This document shows, piece after piece, positions 47,845 through 56,135 of a stretch of 64,000 bases of DNA (position 1 is its first letter; every line of letters begins with the position of its first letter). The position numbers were made by a program, and so were the translations under genes. Under the pieces are notes generated by a model. That model was given only the letters and a program-made list of their open reading frames with translations, had not been told where the DNA came from and made no database searches. The stretch is from Bacteroidota bacterium (GTDB taxonomy: Bacteria; Bacteroidota; Bacteroidia; Chitinophagales; Chitinophagaceae), in NCBI GenBank assembly GCA_018971025.1, contig JAGWVE010000002.1, positions 1-64,000 on the forward strand, written 5' to 3'.

Positions 47845-48376
47845 GTTTTTTATTTTGCGAAACTGCCATCCAAGCTTTTAATGTTGGATAAGCGATATGA
47901 AACCATGCAGTAAAACGTTCTGGCGTTTCCTGAATTTGCGCTTCTAATTCCCTTACAGGCATAAATGCGTAAGCAGCCACTTCGTTTGGATTAAAATGTA
48001 CAGGACCTTCATATACACCTGTAAGAACATGGTCAAACTCATGTTCTGTTAAGCCGTTATCAAATGCTGCTTTATACGTAAAGTCAAAAGCTTTGGCAAG
48101 ACTAGTTGTGAAACCCATTTCTTCTTGTAGCCTTCTCGTAGCTGCATCTGCAACCTGCTCGCCGGGCCTTGGATGACTACAACAAGTATTGGTCCAAAGT
48201 CCACCGCTATGGTATTTTGAAAATGCGCGCTGTTGCATTAACAGATCGCCATTTTTATTGAACACAAAAACGCTAAATGCTCTATGAAGTAACGCCTTCT
48301 CGTGCGCAGCCATTTTTTCCATGGTACCCATGGGTTCATCTTTTTCATTAACCAGCACTACTTCTTCTAACATCAT
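47834..48376 (-). CDS. idi: Isopentenyl-diphosphate delta-isomerase, type I
   Basis: 180 residues of the Nudix superfamily. Conserved parts are VLVNEKDEPMGTMEKMAAHEKALLHRAFSVFVF, the active-site Cys in NTCCSHPRPGE, and the Nudix-like helix ATRRLQEEMGF with metal ligands. It balances IPP and DMAPP and so supplies the operon's substrate. It lies 11 bp after crtB and overlaps crtD by 11 bp, firmly inside the pigment operon. Confidence 0.96.
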   Translation of the reverse strand: MMLEEVVLVNEKDEPMGTMEKMAAHEKALLHRAFSVFVFNKNGDLLMQQRAFSKYHSGGLWTNTCCSHPRPGEQVADAATRRLQEEMGFTTSLAKAFDFTYKAAFDNGLTEHEFDHVLTGVYEGPVHFNPNEVAAYAFMPVRELEAQIQETPERFTAWFHIAYPTLKAWMAVSQNKKHAV

Positions 48377-48387
48377 AGCCGCTGGTT

Positions 48388-49224
48388 TTATAAAATGTTT
48401 AATTGACTTCTAATACCCGCTTTTGCAAGTATAAATGCCTTGCCATAATCGGGAATACGTACGCGTGATTCTAATATATGTGCAGGCTCTAGGCGTTGTA
48501 TTTTTTTAAACAAAGAGAGGTAATATTTATAGGCTACATATACCCCAAATCTAGCTTTGATAGGTAAATGTAAAATGCCTGCATACGCTTCGTCAAAATC
48601 TTTTTGAATATCCTGCTCGATGGCTAATTTATCTGCGTGGGTAAAATTGGCAAAATCACAATCTGGGAAATACATGCGGTCTAGTCCTTCAAAATCTGCT
48701 TTAACATCCCGCAAAAAATTAACTTTCTGAAATGCAGACCCTAAACTTTTAGCAGCTGGCTTTAAGGCGTCATACTGCTCCTGATTGCCTTCACAAAAAA
48801 TATACAAACACATCAGACCTACTACTTCGGCACTACCGTAAATATAGGTTTCATAGCCTGCTCTATCATACGTATGTTTTCCTAAATCAAGTTCCATGCT
48901 GTATAAAAACGCATCGATGAGTGCATGGTCAATACCGTATTGGTTAACGGTCATTTGAAAGCTATGAAGTATTGGATTTAAACTAATACCTCTTTCGATG
49001 GCATCGTAGGTTGCTTTTTTAAATTCTTCAAATAAAAGGGCTTTATCAAATCCATGAAAAGTATCTACAATTTCATCCGCAAAACGAACAAAGCCGTAAA
49101 TGTTACAAATAGGGGTACGCAAGTCTTTGTGCAACAATTTAATGGCCGAAGAAAAGCTAGTGCTATATTTTTCGGTCGTTATTCTACTACAATCCTGACT
49201 CACTTCATGAAACAGGTTCATCAT
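48388..49224 (-). CDS. crtB: Phytoene synthase
   Basis: 278 residues of the trans-isoprenyl synthase fold. The first aspartate-rich motif is in FVRFADEIVDTFHG (DEIVD), the second in NFLRDVKADFEGLDRMYFP (DVKAD). YIYGSAEVVGLMCLYIF is the usual helix D segment. It condenses two geranylgeranyl-PP into phytoene. Its start overlaps crtI by 4 bp. No geranylgeranyl-PP synthase is encoded in the window. Confidence 0.96.
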   Translation of the reverse strand: MMNLFHEVSQDCSRITTEKYSTSFSSAIKLLHKDLRTPICNIYGFVRFADEIVDTFHGFDKALLFEEFKKATYDAIERGISLNPILHSFQMTVNQYGIDHALIDAFLYSMELDLGKHTYDRAGYETYIYGSAEVVGLMCLYIFCEGNQEQYDALKPAAKSLGSAFQKVNFLRDVKADFEGLDRMYFPDCDFANFTHADKLAIEQDIQKDFDEAYAGILHLPIKARFGVYVAYKYYLSLFKKIQRLEPAHILESRVRIPDYGKAFILAKAGIRSQLNIL

Positions 49225-50714
49225 AGTTGTTTATTTTTTATTGTTGAGAAATGTTTTACTACTTGCCCAGCTACTACTTCTCCACTTATCAAACTTGGCG
49301 GCACACCTGGCCCCGGAACCGTTAATTGTCCGGTATAAAATAGATTTTTAACTTTTTTACTACGGCAGCTTGGTTTTAAAACAGCTGTTTGTAGTAAAGT
49401 GTTCGCTAAACCATAGGCATTTCCTTTGAAAGCATGGTAATCAAACATAAAATCGGATTGCGCAAAGGATCTTTTATAAACAATGGCATCTTTTACAGAC
49501 TGCCCTAACCGCTTTTCGATGCGGGTTAACATTTGATCTAAATACTTTTCACGCACTTCTTCCGTATCCCCTGCTAAACCCGTTGCTACTGGCATTAATA
49601 AAAATATATTTTCATGCCCCTCAGGTGCAGAAGTAGCATCTGTTACAGATACTACACTCATATAAAAGAGTGGATCGGTGGGCCATGTTTTTGTAGTATA
49701 AATTTCGGCGCCATGTACTTCAAAAGAAGTATCAAAAAATAAAGTATGGTGCTGCGCGCCTACTAATTTTTTATTCAGTCCAATATAATAAATGAGACAA
49801 CTAGGTGCCATCACGCGCGAGTCCCAATAAGAATCGCTGTAAGACTGCGCTGCAGCAGGTAGTAAGGCTGTTTCGATGTGGTGATAATCGGCACCACCAA
49901 TGATAACATCTGCTTCAAAATTTCCTTTACTGGTGCAAACCCGAGTAGCTATTTTATTTTCTACCTCTATAGAATTAACTTCATGTTCAAATTTAAATTG
50001 TACGCCAAGAGACAATGCTAAATCATACATGCCCTCTACAATATTATACATGCCGGTAGAAGGGTACCAGGTTCCGCCTTTAATGTCGGCGTAATTCATG
50101 AGTGAATAAAGTGCAGGCGTATGTTCTGGCAAAGCACCTAAAAACAAAACAGGAAACTCCATGAGTTCGCGCAGTTTTGGATTTTTAAAATGCTTGGCAA
50201 CGTGTTTTTTGATAGACGTAAAAACATCGAGTTTAAAAATGCCTTTGATTAATTCCCAATCTATAAATTCAGTTAAGGATTGACTTGGTTTATGCACCAA
50301 CTTATTAATACCTACTTCATATTTGTAAGCCGCTTCTGCTAAAAATAAATCGAGTTGAGCACCAGCACCTGATTCTATTTTTTCAAATAAAGCTTTGAGT
50401 TCATTGTAATTAGCAGGAATATCTACCGGACCATCAGGCCAGTATACACGGTAAGAAGGATCAAGGCGTATAAGCTTGTAATAATCGGATACCTTCTTAT
50501 TAAACTGATTAAAATAACGTTCAAAAACATCGGGCATCCAGTACCAACTGGGGCCCATATCAAATGTAAAACCGGCGGCTTTATACCTACGAGCCCTTCC
50601 ACCAGGCATCTCATGTTTTTCTAATACAGTAACATCCCAACCTGCTTTGGCCATAAATGACGCAGCAGACAAGCCGGCAAAGCCGCTTCCAATAATAATA
50701 ACAGATTGTTTCAA
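49221..50714 (-). CDS. crtI: Phytoene desaturase
   Basis: 497 residues. N-terminal dinucleotide motif SVIIIGSGFAGLSAASFMAKAG and FDMGPSWYWMPDVFERYF, a clear CrtI signature. The C-terminal FAD motif is NLFYTGQLTVPGPGVPPSLISGEVVAG. It turns phytoene into lycopene in four desaturation steps. It starts 23 bp after the ECF sigma gene stop, so it is the first structural pigment gene behind that regulator. Confidence 0.96.
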   Translation of the reverse strand: MKQSVIIIGSGFAGLSAASFMAKAGWDVTVLEKHEMPGGRARRYKAAGFTFDMGPSWYWMPDVFERYFNQFNKKVSDYYKLIRLDPSYRVYWPDGPVDIPANYNELKALFEKIESGAGAQLDLFLAEAAYKYEVGINKLVHKPSQSLTEFIDWELIKGIFKLDVFTSIKKHVAKHFKNPKLRELMEFPVLFLGALPEHTPALYSLMNYADIKGGTWYPSTGMYNIVEGMYDLALSLGVQFKFEHEVNSIEVENKIATRVCTSKGNFEADVIIGGADYHHIETALLPAAAQSYSDSYWDSRVMAPSCLIYYIGLNKKLVGAQHHTLFFDTSFEVHGAEIYTTKTWPTDPLFYMSVVSVTDATSAPEGHENIFLLMPVATGLAGDTEEVREKYLDQMLTRIEKRLGQSVKDAIVYKRSFAQSDFMFDYHAFKGNAYGLANTLLQTAVLKPSCRSKKVKNLFYTGQLTVPGPGVPPSLISGEVVAGQVVKHFSTIKNKQL

Positions 50715-50737
50715 AGTCTAATGAAATTAAGCAAAAA

Positions 50738-51238
50738 TTAGTAGCGGTGCAACTGATTTTTTAGAAGCTTACGTGCAAAGTGAATTCTGCTTTTGATGGT
50801 ACCTAATGGTTCATTTAACATGTCTGCAATTTCATGGTATTTATAACCATCAAAATATAACAGAAATGGGTTTTTAAAAATGATAGGTAAACTATGAATA
50901 GCTTCTTGTACTTCTTTTAAATTTAATTTGGCAATCGCCTCATTACTTACAGAAGTTTGATTGTTGTCAATTAAAAAATCGTTGGGTGTATTGTCAAAAA
51001 CAGTGGCTTGCTTAGACTTTTTGCGGTAATCATTGATAAAAATGTTACGCATAATGGTATACAACCAAGCTTTAATATTGGTGCCTACATTGTATTTGTC
51101 CCTATTGGCAAGTGCTCTAAACAATGTTTCCTGCACTAAATCTTTAGCAGACTCGTTGTCACGGGTAAGCGTAAAAGCAAAAGGCTTTAGAAATGTCGTA
51201 TTGTTGATGATAAGCTCGTTGAATTCGGGAGTAGACAT
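50738..51238 (-). CDS. ECF-type RNA polymerase sigma factor heading the carotenoid operon
   Basis: 166 residues. Region 2 is KDLVQETLFRALANRDKYNVGTNIKAWLYTIMRNIFINDYRK (read in pieces, about residues 30-73). Region 4 is VQEAIHSLPIIFKNPFLLYFDGYKYHEIADMLNEPLGTIKSRIHFARKLL (about 110-160). There is no anti-sigma gene next to it. It lies 23 bp upstream of crtI on the same strand and has its own promoter set among inverted repeats. By position it resembles LitS, the ECF sigma factor next to LitR in Streptomyces, although its sequence is an ordinary Bacteroidota ECF protein. It may drive the pigment operon or other light-inducible genes. Confidence 0.9.
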   Translation of the reverse strand: MSTPEFNELIINNTTFLKPFAFTLTRDNESAKDLVQETLFRALANRDKYNVGTNIKAWLYTIMRNIFINDYRKKSKQATVFDNTPNDFLIDNNQTSVSNEAIAKLNLKEVQEAIHSLPIIFKNPFLLYFDGYKYHEIADMLNEPLGTIKSRIHFARKLLKNQLHRY

Positions 51239-51273
51239 TTTGTTTAATTTTTATAAAATCAAAGTTAAACAAA
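51237..51273. promoter_or_regulatory. Operator copy 1: inverted repeat over the sigma promoter and leader
   Basis: TTTGTTTAA (51239-51247) and its exact inverse TTAAACAAA (51265-51273), 17 bp apart. The half-site nearest the gene touches the sigma start codon, and the other overlaps the -7 box. Together with copy 2 it forms a tandem near-duplicate with a 56-bp period. A likely binding site for the neighbouring MerR/B12 regulator, which is inference. Confidence 0.6.
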
Positions 51274-51289
51274 GAAATAGACTCCACAA
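51260..51289 (-). promoter_or_regulatory. Promoter of the ECF sigma-carotenoid operon
   Basis: On the minus strand TTG (51287-51289), a 19-nt spacer, then TAACTTTG (51260-51267): a complete match to the Bacteroidota consensus TTG-N19-TAnnTTTG. The transcription start would fall near 51253-51255, giving a leader of about 15 nt to the sigma ATG at 51238. Confidence 0.75.
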
Positions 51290-51292
51290 TCA

Positions 51293-51328
51293 ATTTTGTT
51301 TAATTTTTTAAAATAAATATTAAACAAA
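51293..51328. promoter_or_regulatory. Operator copy 2: inverted repeat upstream of the sigma promoter
   Basis: TTTGTTTAA (51295-51303) and TTAAACAAA (51320-51328), 16 bp apart, all half-sites identical to those of copy 1. It lies upstream of the -33 box. One base is missing relative to copy 1 in the A/T spacer. Confidence 0.6.
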
Positions 51329-51329
51329 T

Positions 51330-51352
51330 AAGGAGCTGATTTTCAGCTCCTT
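51330..51352 (-). terminator. Terminator after the MerR/B12 regulator gene
   Basis: A 10-bp stem AAGGAGCTGA/TCAGCTCCTT with a 3-nt loop, followed on the minus strand by T-rich sequence. It would end the rml-merR transcript just before the operator/promoter region of the sigma gene. Confidence 0.75.
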
Positions 51353-51386
51353 ACGTAATATAGTTGGTTCTAAAGATGTATTTTGA

Positions 51387-52268
51387 TTATGCTAGTTTAC
51401 CCAAATAGTCCATTACTTCAGGTAGTGAACGCTTTAAGTTTACATTGCTTGGGATCGTTTTTTTGTAATTCTGGGTTAATAGTCCAGAAACAACCACCGA
51501 ATATGAAGACATGGTTGCACCCACTTTACCTAAAAACTTTTCGAAATTAAAGTTGCTAGCCACAGATGTTAGATGCGTGTATAAGAAAGATGGCTTTTTT
51601 AAATCAGCTACATACACAACATCACGCATGGGTACGTTGGCGCCTAAATACAACACTTTAACACCACGTGTTTTTAATAAATAGTACATAAACAAAATAC
51701 CAAGCTCGTGGTGTTCGCCTTCTGGTAAAAATAAAAGTGCAGTAGCATCCGCTTTTAATGTTGGCATTGTTTTTTCAATACCAACAATTAATTTTTGTCT
51801 GATGATATTGGTTACAAGGTGCTCCTGCGCTGGATTAACGCGGCTTGTAACCCACAGTATACCTATTCTTTCGAGGAATGGGAATATAATTTGAGTAATG
51901 GTTTTTTCGATACCCTTACTTGCAATTTGAAAATCAAGTACCGATTCAAAATCGTCGATGCGAAGATCCACCATACACTCAATCAGTTCATTTACAATTC
52001 TTTCAAGCTGCGCTTCCGACTGTGTCAATGAAAGAATACGTTCTTTCATTTCGATGGGCTGCATCTTATCGATATGAGAAATCTTATACCCGTACTTGTT
52101 AAGTAGGGCAATATTTAAAAGCGTAATAAGCTCTTCATTGGAATAATAGCGGATATTGGTATCCGTTCTTGAAGGATTCAAGAAGTTATACCGCTGTTCC
52201 CATATGCGAATTGTATGGGCTTTAATCCCTGAAAGGTTCTCTAAATCTTTAATGGTAAATGCATCCAT
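51387..52268 (-). CDS. carH: MerR-family B12-binding regulator, CarH/LitR photoreceptor type
   Basis: 293 residues. The N-terminal MerR winged helix is FTIKDLENLSGIKAHTIRIWEQRYNFL (read in parts, residues 4-30) with the Y-S-N-E-E-L helix at 42-47. The middle four-helix domain (about 80-165) has W139 followed after exactly nine residues by E149-H150, the W-x9-EH motif that caps the upper face of adenosylcobalamin in CarH. The C-terminal Rossmann domain (about 172-290) has PEGEHHELG, with E185-x-H187-x-x-G190; H187 is the expected lower cobalt ligand. In known CarH/LitR proteins, dark tetramers repress carotenoid genes and light breaks the Co-C bond. It lies 35 bp after rmlA and directly upstream of the sigma-crt operon. 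Confidence 0.88.
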   Translation of the reverse strand: MDAFTIKDLENLSGIKAHTIRIWEQRYNFLNPSRTDTNIRYYSNEELITLLNIALLNKYGYKISHIDKMQPIEMKERILSLTQSEAQLERIVNELIECMVDLRIDDFESVLDFQIASKGIEKTITQIIFPFLERIGILWVTSRVNPAQEHLVTNIIRQKLIVGIEKTMPTLKADATALLFLPEGEHHELGILFMYYLLKTRGVKVLYLGANVPMRDVVYVADLKKPSFLYTHLTSVASNFNFEKFLGKVGATMSSYSVVVSGLLTQNYKKTIPSNVNLKRSLPEVMDYLGKLA

Positions 52269-52303
52269 GCCCTTATAACAACAAGTCTGGCAATTTGTTC
52301 AAA

Positions 52304-53164
52304 CTATCCTTTTATACCCTTTAAATACTGTCCGTAGCCGCTTTTCTCATATTTGGCAGCCAGTTTTAAGAGCTGAGTACGGTCAATAAAGCCCATTCGG
52401 TAAGCTACTTCCTCAATGCAACCTATTTTTTGACTTTGGCGTTTTTCAATAACCCTTACAAACTCACAAGCGTCGCTTAAAGAGTCAAAAGTGCCGGTAT
52501 CAAGCCAAGCTGTACCACGGTTCATAATACCCACTTGTAAAGTGCCTCTTTGTAAATATTCGTTGTTAACGGTTGTGATTTCGTATTCGCCCCTAGCAGA
52601 AGGTTCGATGTTTTTTGCAATTTCTACAACGTCATTATCGTAAAAGTATAAACCTGGCACTGCATAATTAGATTTAGGCTGCACCGGTTTTTCTTCGATA
52701 GAAATGGCTTTTTTATTTTCGTCAAATTCCACCACACCATAACGCTCTGGGTCGTTTACTTCGTAAGCAAATACGGCAGCGCCTTCGATATTATTAAAAG
52801 ATTGTACGAGTTTACTAAAGCCTGCTCCATAAAAAATATTGTCTCCAAGTACCAGCGCTACTTTATCGTTACCAATAAAATCTGCACCAATAACAAAAGC
52901 TTGTGCAAGGCCATTTGGTTTTTCTTGAACCGCGTATGAAAATCTACAACCCAGTTCAGAACCATCTTCTAGCAAACGCTGAAACTGCACGCTGTCTTCA
53001 GGTGTCGTGATAATTAAAATTTCTTTAATGCCCGCTAACATTAAAATAGATAGCGGATAATAAATCATAGGCTTGTCATAAATAGGCATTAACTGCTTAC
53101 TAATTCCTTTTGTAATTGGATAGAGTCTTGTACCTGATCCACCTGCTAATATGATACCTTTCAT
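52304..53164 (-). CDS. rmlA: Glucose-1-phosphate thymidylyltransferase
   Basis: 286 residues. It makes dTDP-glucose, the first step of dTDP-L-rhamnose synthesis. The nucleotide-binding motif [21 protein letters not shown] is at the N-terminus, followed by [16 protein letters not shown] and [35 protein letters not shown] holds the sugar-binding Glu-Lys. It lies 15 bp after rmlC and is followed by the MerR/B12 gene after 35 bp. Confidence 0.97.
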   Translation of the reverse strand: MKGIILAGGSGTRLYPITKGISKQLMPIYDKPMIYYPLSILMLAGIKEILIITTPEDSVQFQRLLEDGSELGCRFSYAVQEKPNGLAQAFVIGADFIGNDKVALVLGDNIFYGAGFSKLVQSFNNIEGAAVFAYEVNDPERYGVVEFDENKKAISIEEKPVQPKSNYAVPGLYFYDNDVVEIAKNIEPSARGEYEITTVNNEYLQRGTLQVGIMNRGTAWLDTGTFDSLSDACEFVRVIEKRQSQKIGCIEEVAYRMGFIDRTQLLKLAAKYEKSGYGQYLKGIKG

Positions 53165-53179
53165 GATGTACGATTTAAT

Positions 53180-53731
53180 TTATAATGAAGCTGCATAGTC
53201 TGCAAAACTTCCGAGTGTTTTATCTTTTTCAGACAATATAATTTCACTGTCTGCTATTTTCCAATCAATGTTTAAAGCCGGGTCGTTGTACATGATTCCT
53301 ACTTCGTTACCTGGCTCATAAAATTTATCAACCTTGTAAAAAAATGTAGCTGCATCACTGAGTACCACAAAGCCATGCGCAAATCCTGCAGGTACAAAAA
53401 ATTGTTTGTGGTTATCTGCAGTTAATTCAATGGCAAAATGCTGTCCAAAACTAGGAGAACCTTTTCTTAAATCAACGGCAATATCAAGTACCGATCCTTC
53501 TAAAACCCTTACCAGCTTTGCTTGTGCAGACGCACCTCTTTGCATATGAAGCCCTCTTAATACACCCTTACTAGACCTTGACTGATTGTCTTGAACAAAC
53601 AAAATATCGAGGCCCGATGCTGCATTAAAATCTCTTTGGTTAAAAGTTTCAATAAAATAACCTCTTGCATCGCCATGCACTTTTTCATGAACGATAAAAC
53701 AATCTACTAAAGGCGTTTGCTCAATTCTCAT
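53180..53731 (-). CDS. rmlC: dTDP-4-dehydrorhamnose 3,5-epimerase
   Basis: 183 residues of cupin fold. Conserved parts are DARGYFIETFNQRDF, FVQDNQSRSSKGVLRGLHMQRG (active-site His), AKLVRVLEGSVLDIAVDLRKGSPSFG and FVPAGFAHGFVVLSD. It starts at the last base of the rmlB stop codon, so it is translated together with rmlB. Confidence 0.97.
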   Translation of the reverse strand: MRIEQTPLVDCFIVHEKVHGDARGYFIETFNQRDFNAASGLDILFVQDNQSRSSKGVLRGLHMQRGASAQAKLVRVLEGSVLDIAVDLRKGSPSFGQHFAIELTADNHKQFFVPAGFAHGFVVLSDAATFFYKVDKFYEPGNEVGIMYNDPALNIDWKIADSEIILSEKDKTLGSFADYAASL

Positions 53732-54825
53732 TATCTGTTCGTATACATTTGGTTATAGTAAGTTTGGTATGCGCCACTGGTTACATTTTCTAACCAAGCC
53801 GTATTTTGCAAATACCAATCGATGGTTGCAGCAAGTCCTTGTTCGAATGTAACAGATGGGCTCCATCCTAATTCTTTATTTAGTTTTGTTGCATCAATGG
53901 CGTAACGGCGATCATGTCCTGGACGGTCTTTTACATAAGTAATAAGCTGTTCGCTCTCACCACTTGCACGACCTAATTTTTCGTCCATTTGTGTGCACAA
54001 TAATTTAACGAGGTCGATATTGGTCCACTCATTAAAGCCGCCAATATTATACGTGTCTCCTTTTTTTCCTTCATGAAATATTAAATCAATAGCGCGCGCA
54101 TGGTCAATCACATACAGCCAATCGCGTGTGTAGAGGCCATCTCCGTATACTGGAAGCGCTTTTTTGTTGATGATATTATGAATGAATAAAGGAATTAATT
54201 TTTCAGGAAAATGATTGGGACCATAGTTGTTAGAACAGTTAGAAACCACAATAGGTAAGTGATAGGTTTCACCGTAGGCACGCACAAAATGATCACTCGC
54301 TGCCTTACTTGCAGAGTATGGCGAGTTTGGATCGTATGGTGTTGTTTCTTTAAACAAACCTTCTTTGCCTAAACTTCCATATACTTCATCAGTGGAGATA
54401 TGATAAAATAGGTGATCTCTTTTAGCATCCCAAGATCCATCGTGTGCATTTTCGTAACTTAAATCCTGCTTCCAAAAATCTTTGGCTGTATTTAATAAGT
54501 TCACGGTTCCTATTACATTGGTGTATACAAAATCAAGTGGCGAAATAATAGAACGGTCTACATGTGACTCTGCAGCCAAATGGATTACATCTGTTATGTT
54601 ATGCTTTTGGAAAATATCTTTTAATGCTTCTGCATCTAAGATGTTGGCCTTTACAAAATGATAATTAGGGGCGTTTTCGATGTCTTTTAAATTTTCGAGA
54701 TTACCCGCATAAGTAAGCGCATCCAAATTAAAAATTTGATACTGAGGATACTTGGTTACCATCAAACGCACTACATGCGATCCAATAAATCCTGCACCGC
54801 CGGTAATTAAAATATTCTTTCCCAT
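53731..54825 (-). CDS. rmlB: dTDP-glucose 4,6-dehydratase
   Basis: 364 residues from the ATG at 54825 (MGKNILITGGAGFIGSHVVRLMV, NAD-binding motif). The extended SDR triad is seen as T in HISTDEVYGSL and Y-x3-K in PYSASKAASDHFVRAYGETY. RDWLYVIDHARAIDLI matches the family. An in-frame ATG 63 bp upstream adds residues unlike the family. First gene of rmlB-rmlC-rmlA; rmlD is not in this window. Confidence 0.96.
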   Translation of the reverse strand: MGKNILITGGAGFIGSHVVRLMVTKYPQYQIFNLDALTYAGNLENLKDIENAPNYHFVKANILDAEALKDIFQKHNITDVIHLAAESHVDRSIISPLDFVYTNVIGTVNLLNTAKDFWKQDLSYENAHDGSWDAKRDHLFYHISTDEVYGSLGKEGLFKETTPYDPNSPYSASKAASDHFVRAYGETYHLPIVVSNCSNNYGPNHFPEKLIPLFIHNIINKKALPVYGDGLYTRDWLYVIDHARAIDLIFHEGKKGDTYNIGGFNEWTNIDLVKLLCTQMDEKLGRASGESEQLITYVKDRPGHDRRYAIDATKLNKELGWSPSVTFEQGLAATIDWYLQNTAWLENVTSGAYQTYYNQMYTNR

Positions 54826-54925
54826 AATACTTAATAATAATACGAGCCTATTAGGGCTACTTTTAGGGCTGCAAAATACACAAATCAAGCCAACATTTGC
54901 TATCTTTCAACTACAAACGATTGTT

Positions 54926-56077
54926 ATGCTTAATAACCGCTATTACGCTTTAGATGTATTTAGGGGTGCTACTGTGGCGCTCATGATACTTGTAAATAAC
55001 CCTGGCAGCTGGGGAAACATTTATGGACCCCTCAAACATGCACCCTGGCATGGCTGCACACCCACCGATTTGGTGTTCCCCTTTTTCCTATTTGCAGTAG
55101 GCAATGCGATGGCTTTTGTGATGCCTAAATTTGAAGCTGGCGAGGCTTCGGCATTTTGGAAAAAAATAACCACACGCACCCTACTCATATTTGGGATTGG
55201 GCTTTTTTTAAATTGGAGCCCATTTATTAAGTGGGAAGACAGCGTACTAGTGGCTAAAAAATGGGAAAACGTGCGCATTTTAGGCGTTTTACAACGCATT
55301 GCGCTCTCTTACTTTTTTGCTTCTATTATCGTTTACTATACCAAAACCAAAGGTGCTTTTGTACTTGGTGGCATTATATTATTACTTTATTGGTTTATTA
55401 CAGCGAGCCTTGGCACACCGGGTGATCCGTATAGTATGACAGGTTATTTTGGAACAGACATAGACAAAATGATTTTAGGTGAAACGCATATGTACCATGG
55501 CGAAGGTGTGGCTTTTGATCCAGAAGGTATTACCAGCACGCTCACCGGAATTGTGCAAGTTATTTTTGGATTTTTAGTGGGTCAATACATTCAACAAAAA
55601 GGAAAAACCTACGAGATGCTTGCTCACTTATTAATTAGTGGCGTAGTGCTTATTGTTGCAGGACTTTGCTGGGACTTAGTATTCCCCATCAATAAAAAAA
55701 TATGGACTAGCAGTTATGTACTATACACCACAGGACTTGCCATTGTAACCATTAGCGTGCTCATTTATTTGATTGAATTCAAAGAAATAAAAGGCGCTTG
55801 GAGCAAGTTTTTTGACGTGTTTGGGAAAAATCCACTTTTTATATTTTTCTTATCTGGCTTTTTGCCAAGAGTACTAGCGCTGCTGCGTTTCGAAGACCTA
55901 AGCCTAGAACCAGGTCATACCACCACAAGTGCGTTACCGTGGTTTTGGAACCATGTTTGCAAACCTATTTCTGAAGACTTACGCAACGGATCACTACTAT
56001 ACGCGCTTTGTATGATCGCATTTTATTGGAGTATCGTATATGTACTCGATAAAAAGAAAATTTACATTAAAGTGTAA
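54926..56077 (+). CDS. HGSNAT/NagX-like membrane acyltransferase (DUF5009/DUF1624)
   Basis: 383 residues from the ATG at 54926, about ten hydrophobic segments. The N-terminus RYYALDVFRGATVALMILVNNPGSWGNIYGPLKHAPWHGCTPTDLVFPFFLF (read in pieces) is the signature of heparan-alpha-glucosaminide N-acetyltransferase-like proteins: R-x-x-S/ALDVFRG and the conserved His in PWHG. Relatives transfer acetyl groups across the membrane onto amino sugars, and bacterial NagX has been linked to amino-sugar use. It is convergent with murU, so it may belong to the same cell-wall sugar theme. Substrate unknown. Confidence 0.82.
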   Translation: MLNNRYYALDVFRGATVALMILVNNPGSWGNIYGPLKHAPWHGCTPTDLVFPFFLFAVGNAMAFVMPKFEAGEASAFWKKITTRTLLIFGIGLFLNWSPFIKWEDSVLVAKKWENVRILGVLQRIALSYFFASIIVYYTKTKGAFVLGGIILLLYWFITASLGTPGDPYSMTGYFGTDIDKMILGETHMYHGEGVAFDPEGITSTLTGIVQVIFGFLVGQYIQQKGKTYEMLAHLLISGVVLIVAGLCWDLVFPINKKIWTSSYVLYTTGLAIVTISVLIYLIEFKEIKGAWSKFFDVFGKNPLFIFFLSGFLPRVLALLRFEDLSLEPGHTTTSALPWFWNHVCKPISEDLRNGSLLYALCMIAFYWSIVYVLDKKKIYIKV

Positions 56078-56094
56078 GGCGGGATTGTTACGCG

Positions 56095-56122
56095 CAAAAA
56101 AAAATGCGCAAAAGATTGCGCA
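56095..56122 (-). terminator. Terminator after murU
   Basis: TGCGCA-N6-TGCGCA (56105-56110 and 56117-56122) is followed on the minus strand by a run of nine or more T (56095-56104). It serves the amgK-rapZ/murU transcript. Confidence 0.65.
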
Positions 56123-56135
56123 AAAAAAATGGTCA

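Noticed and set aside
51237-51328. Repeats read as a transcription terminator or CRISPR-like repeats
   Set aside because: The arms are A/T-rich with 16-17 bp loops and surround a good promoter; only two copies exist with no spacer array.
51387-52268. Ordinary metal- or drug-sensing MerR regulator
   Set aside because: Its length, the W-x9-EH motif and the B12-binding Rossmann domain fit CarH/LitR; no MerR-type metal Cys pattern is present.
56095-56122. GCGCA-poly(A) tri-repeat as a tandem-repeat element
   Set aside because: Two of the three GCGCA copies form a simple hairpin with a T-run on the minus strand, explained by a terminator for murU.
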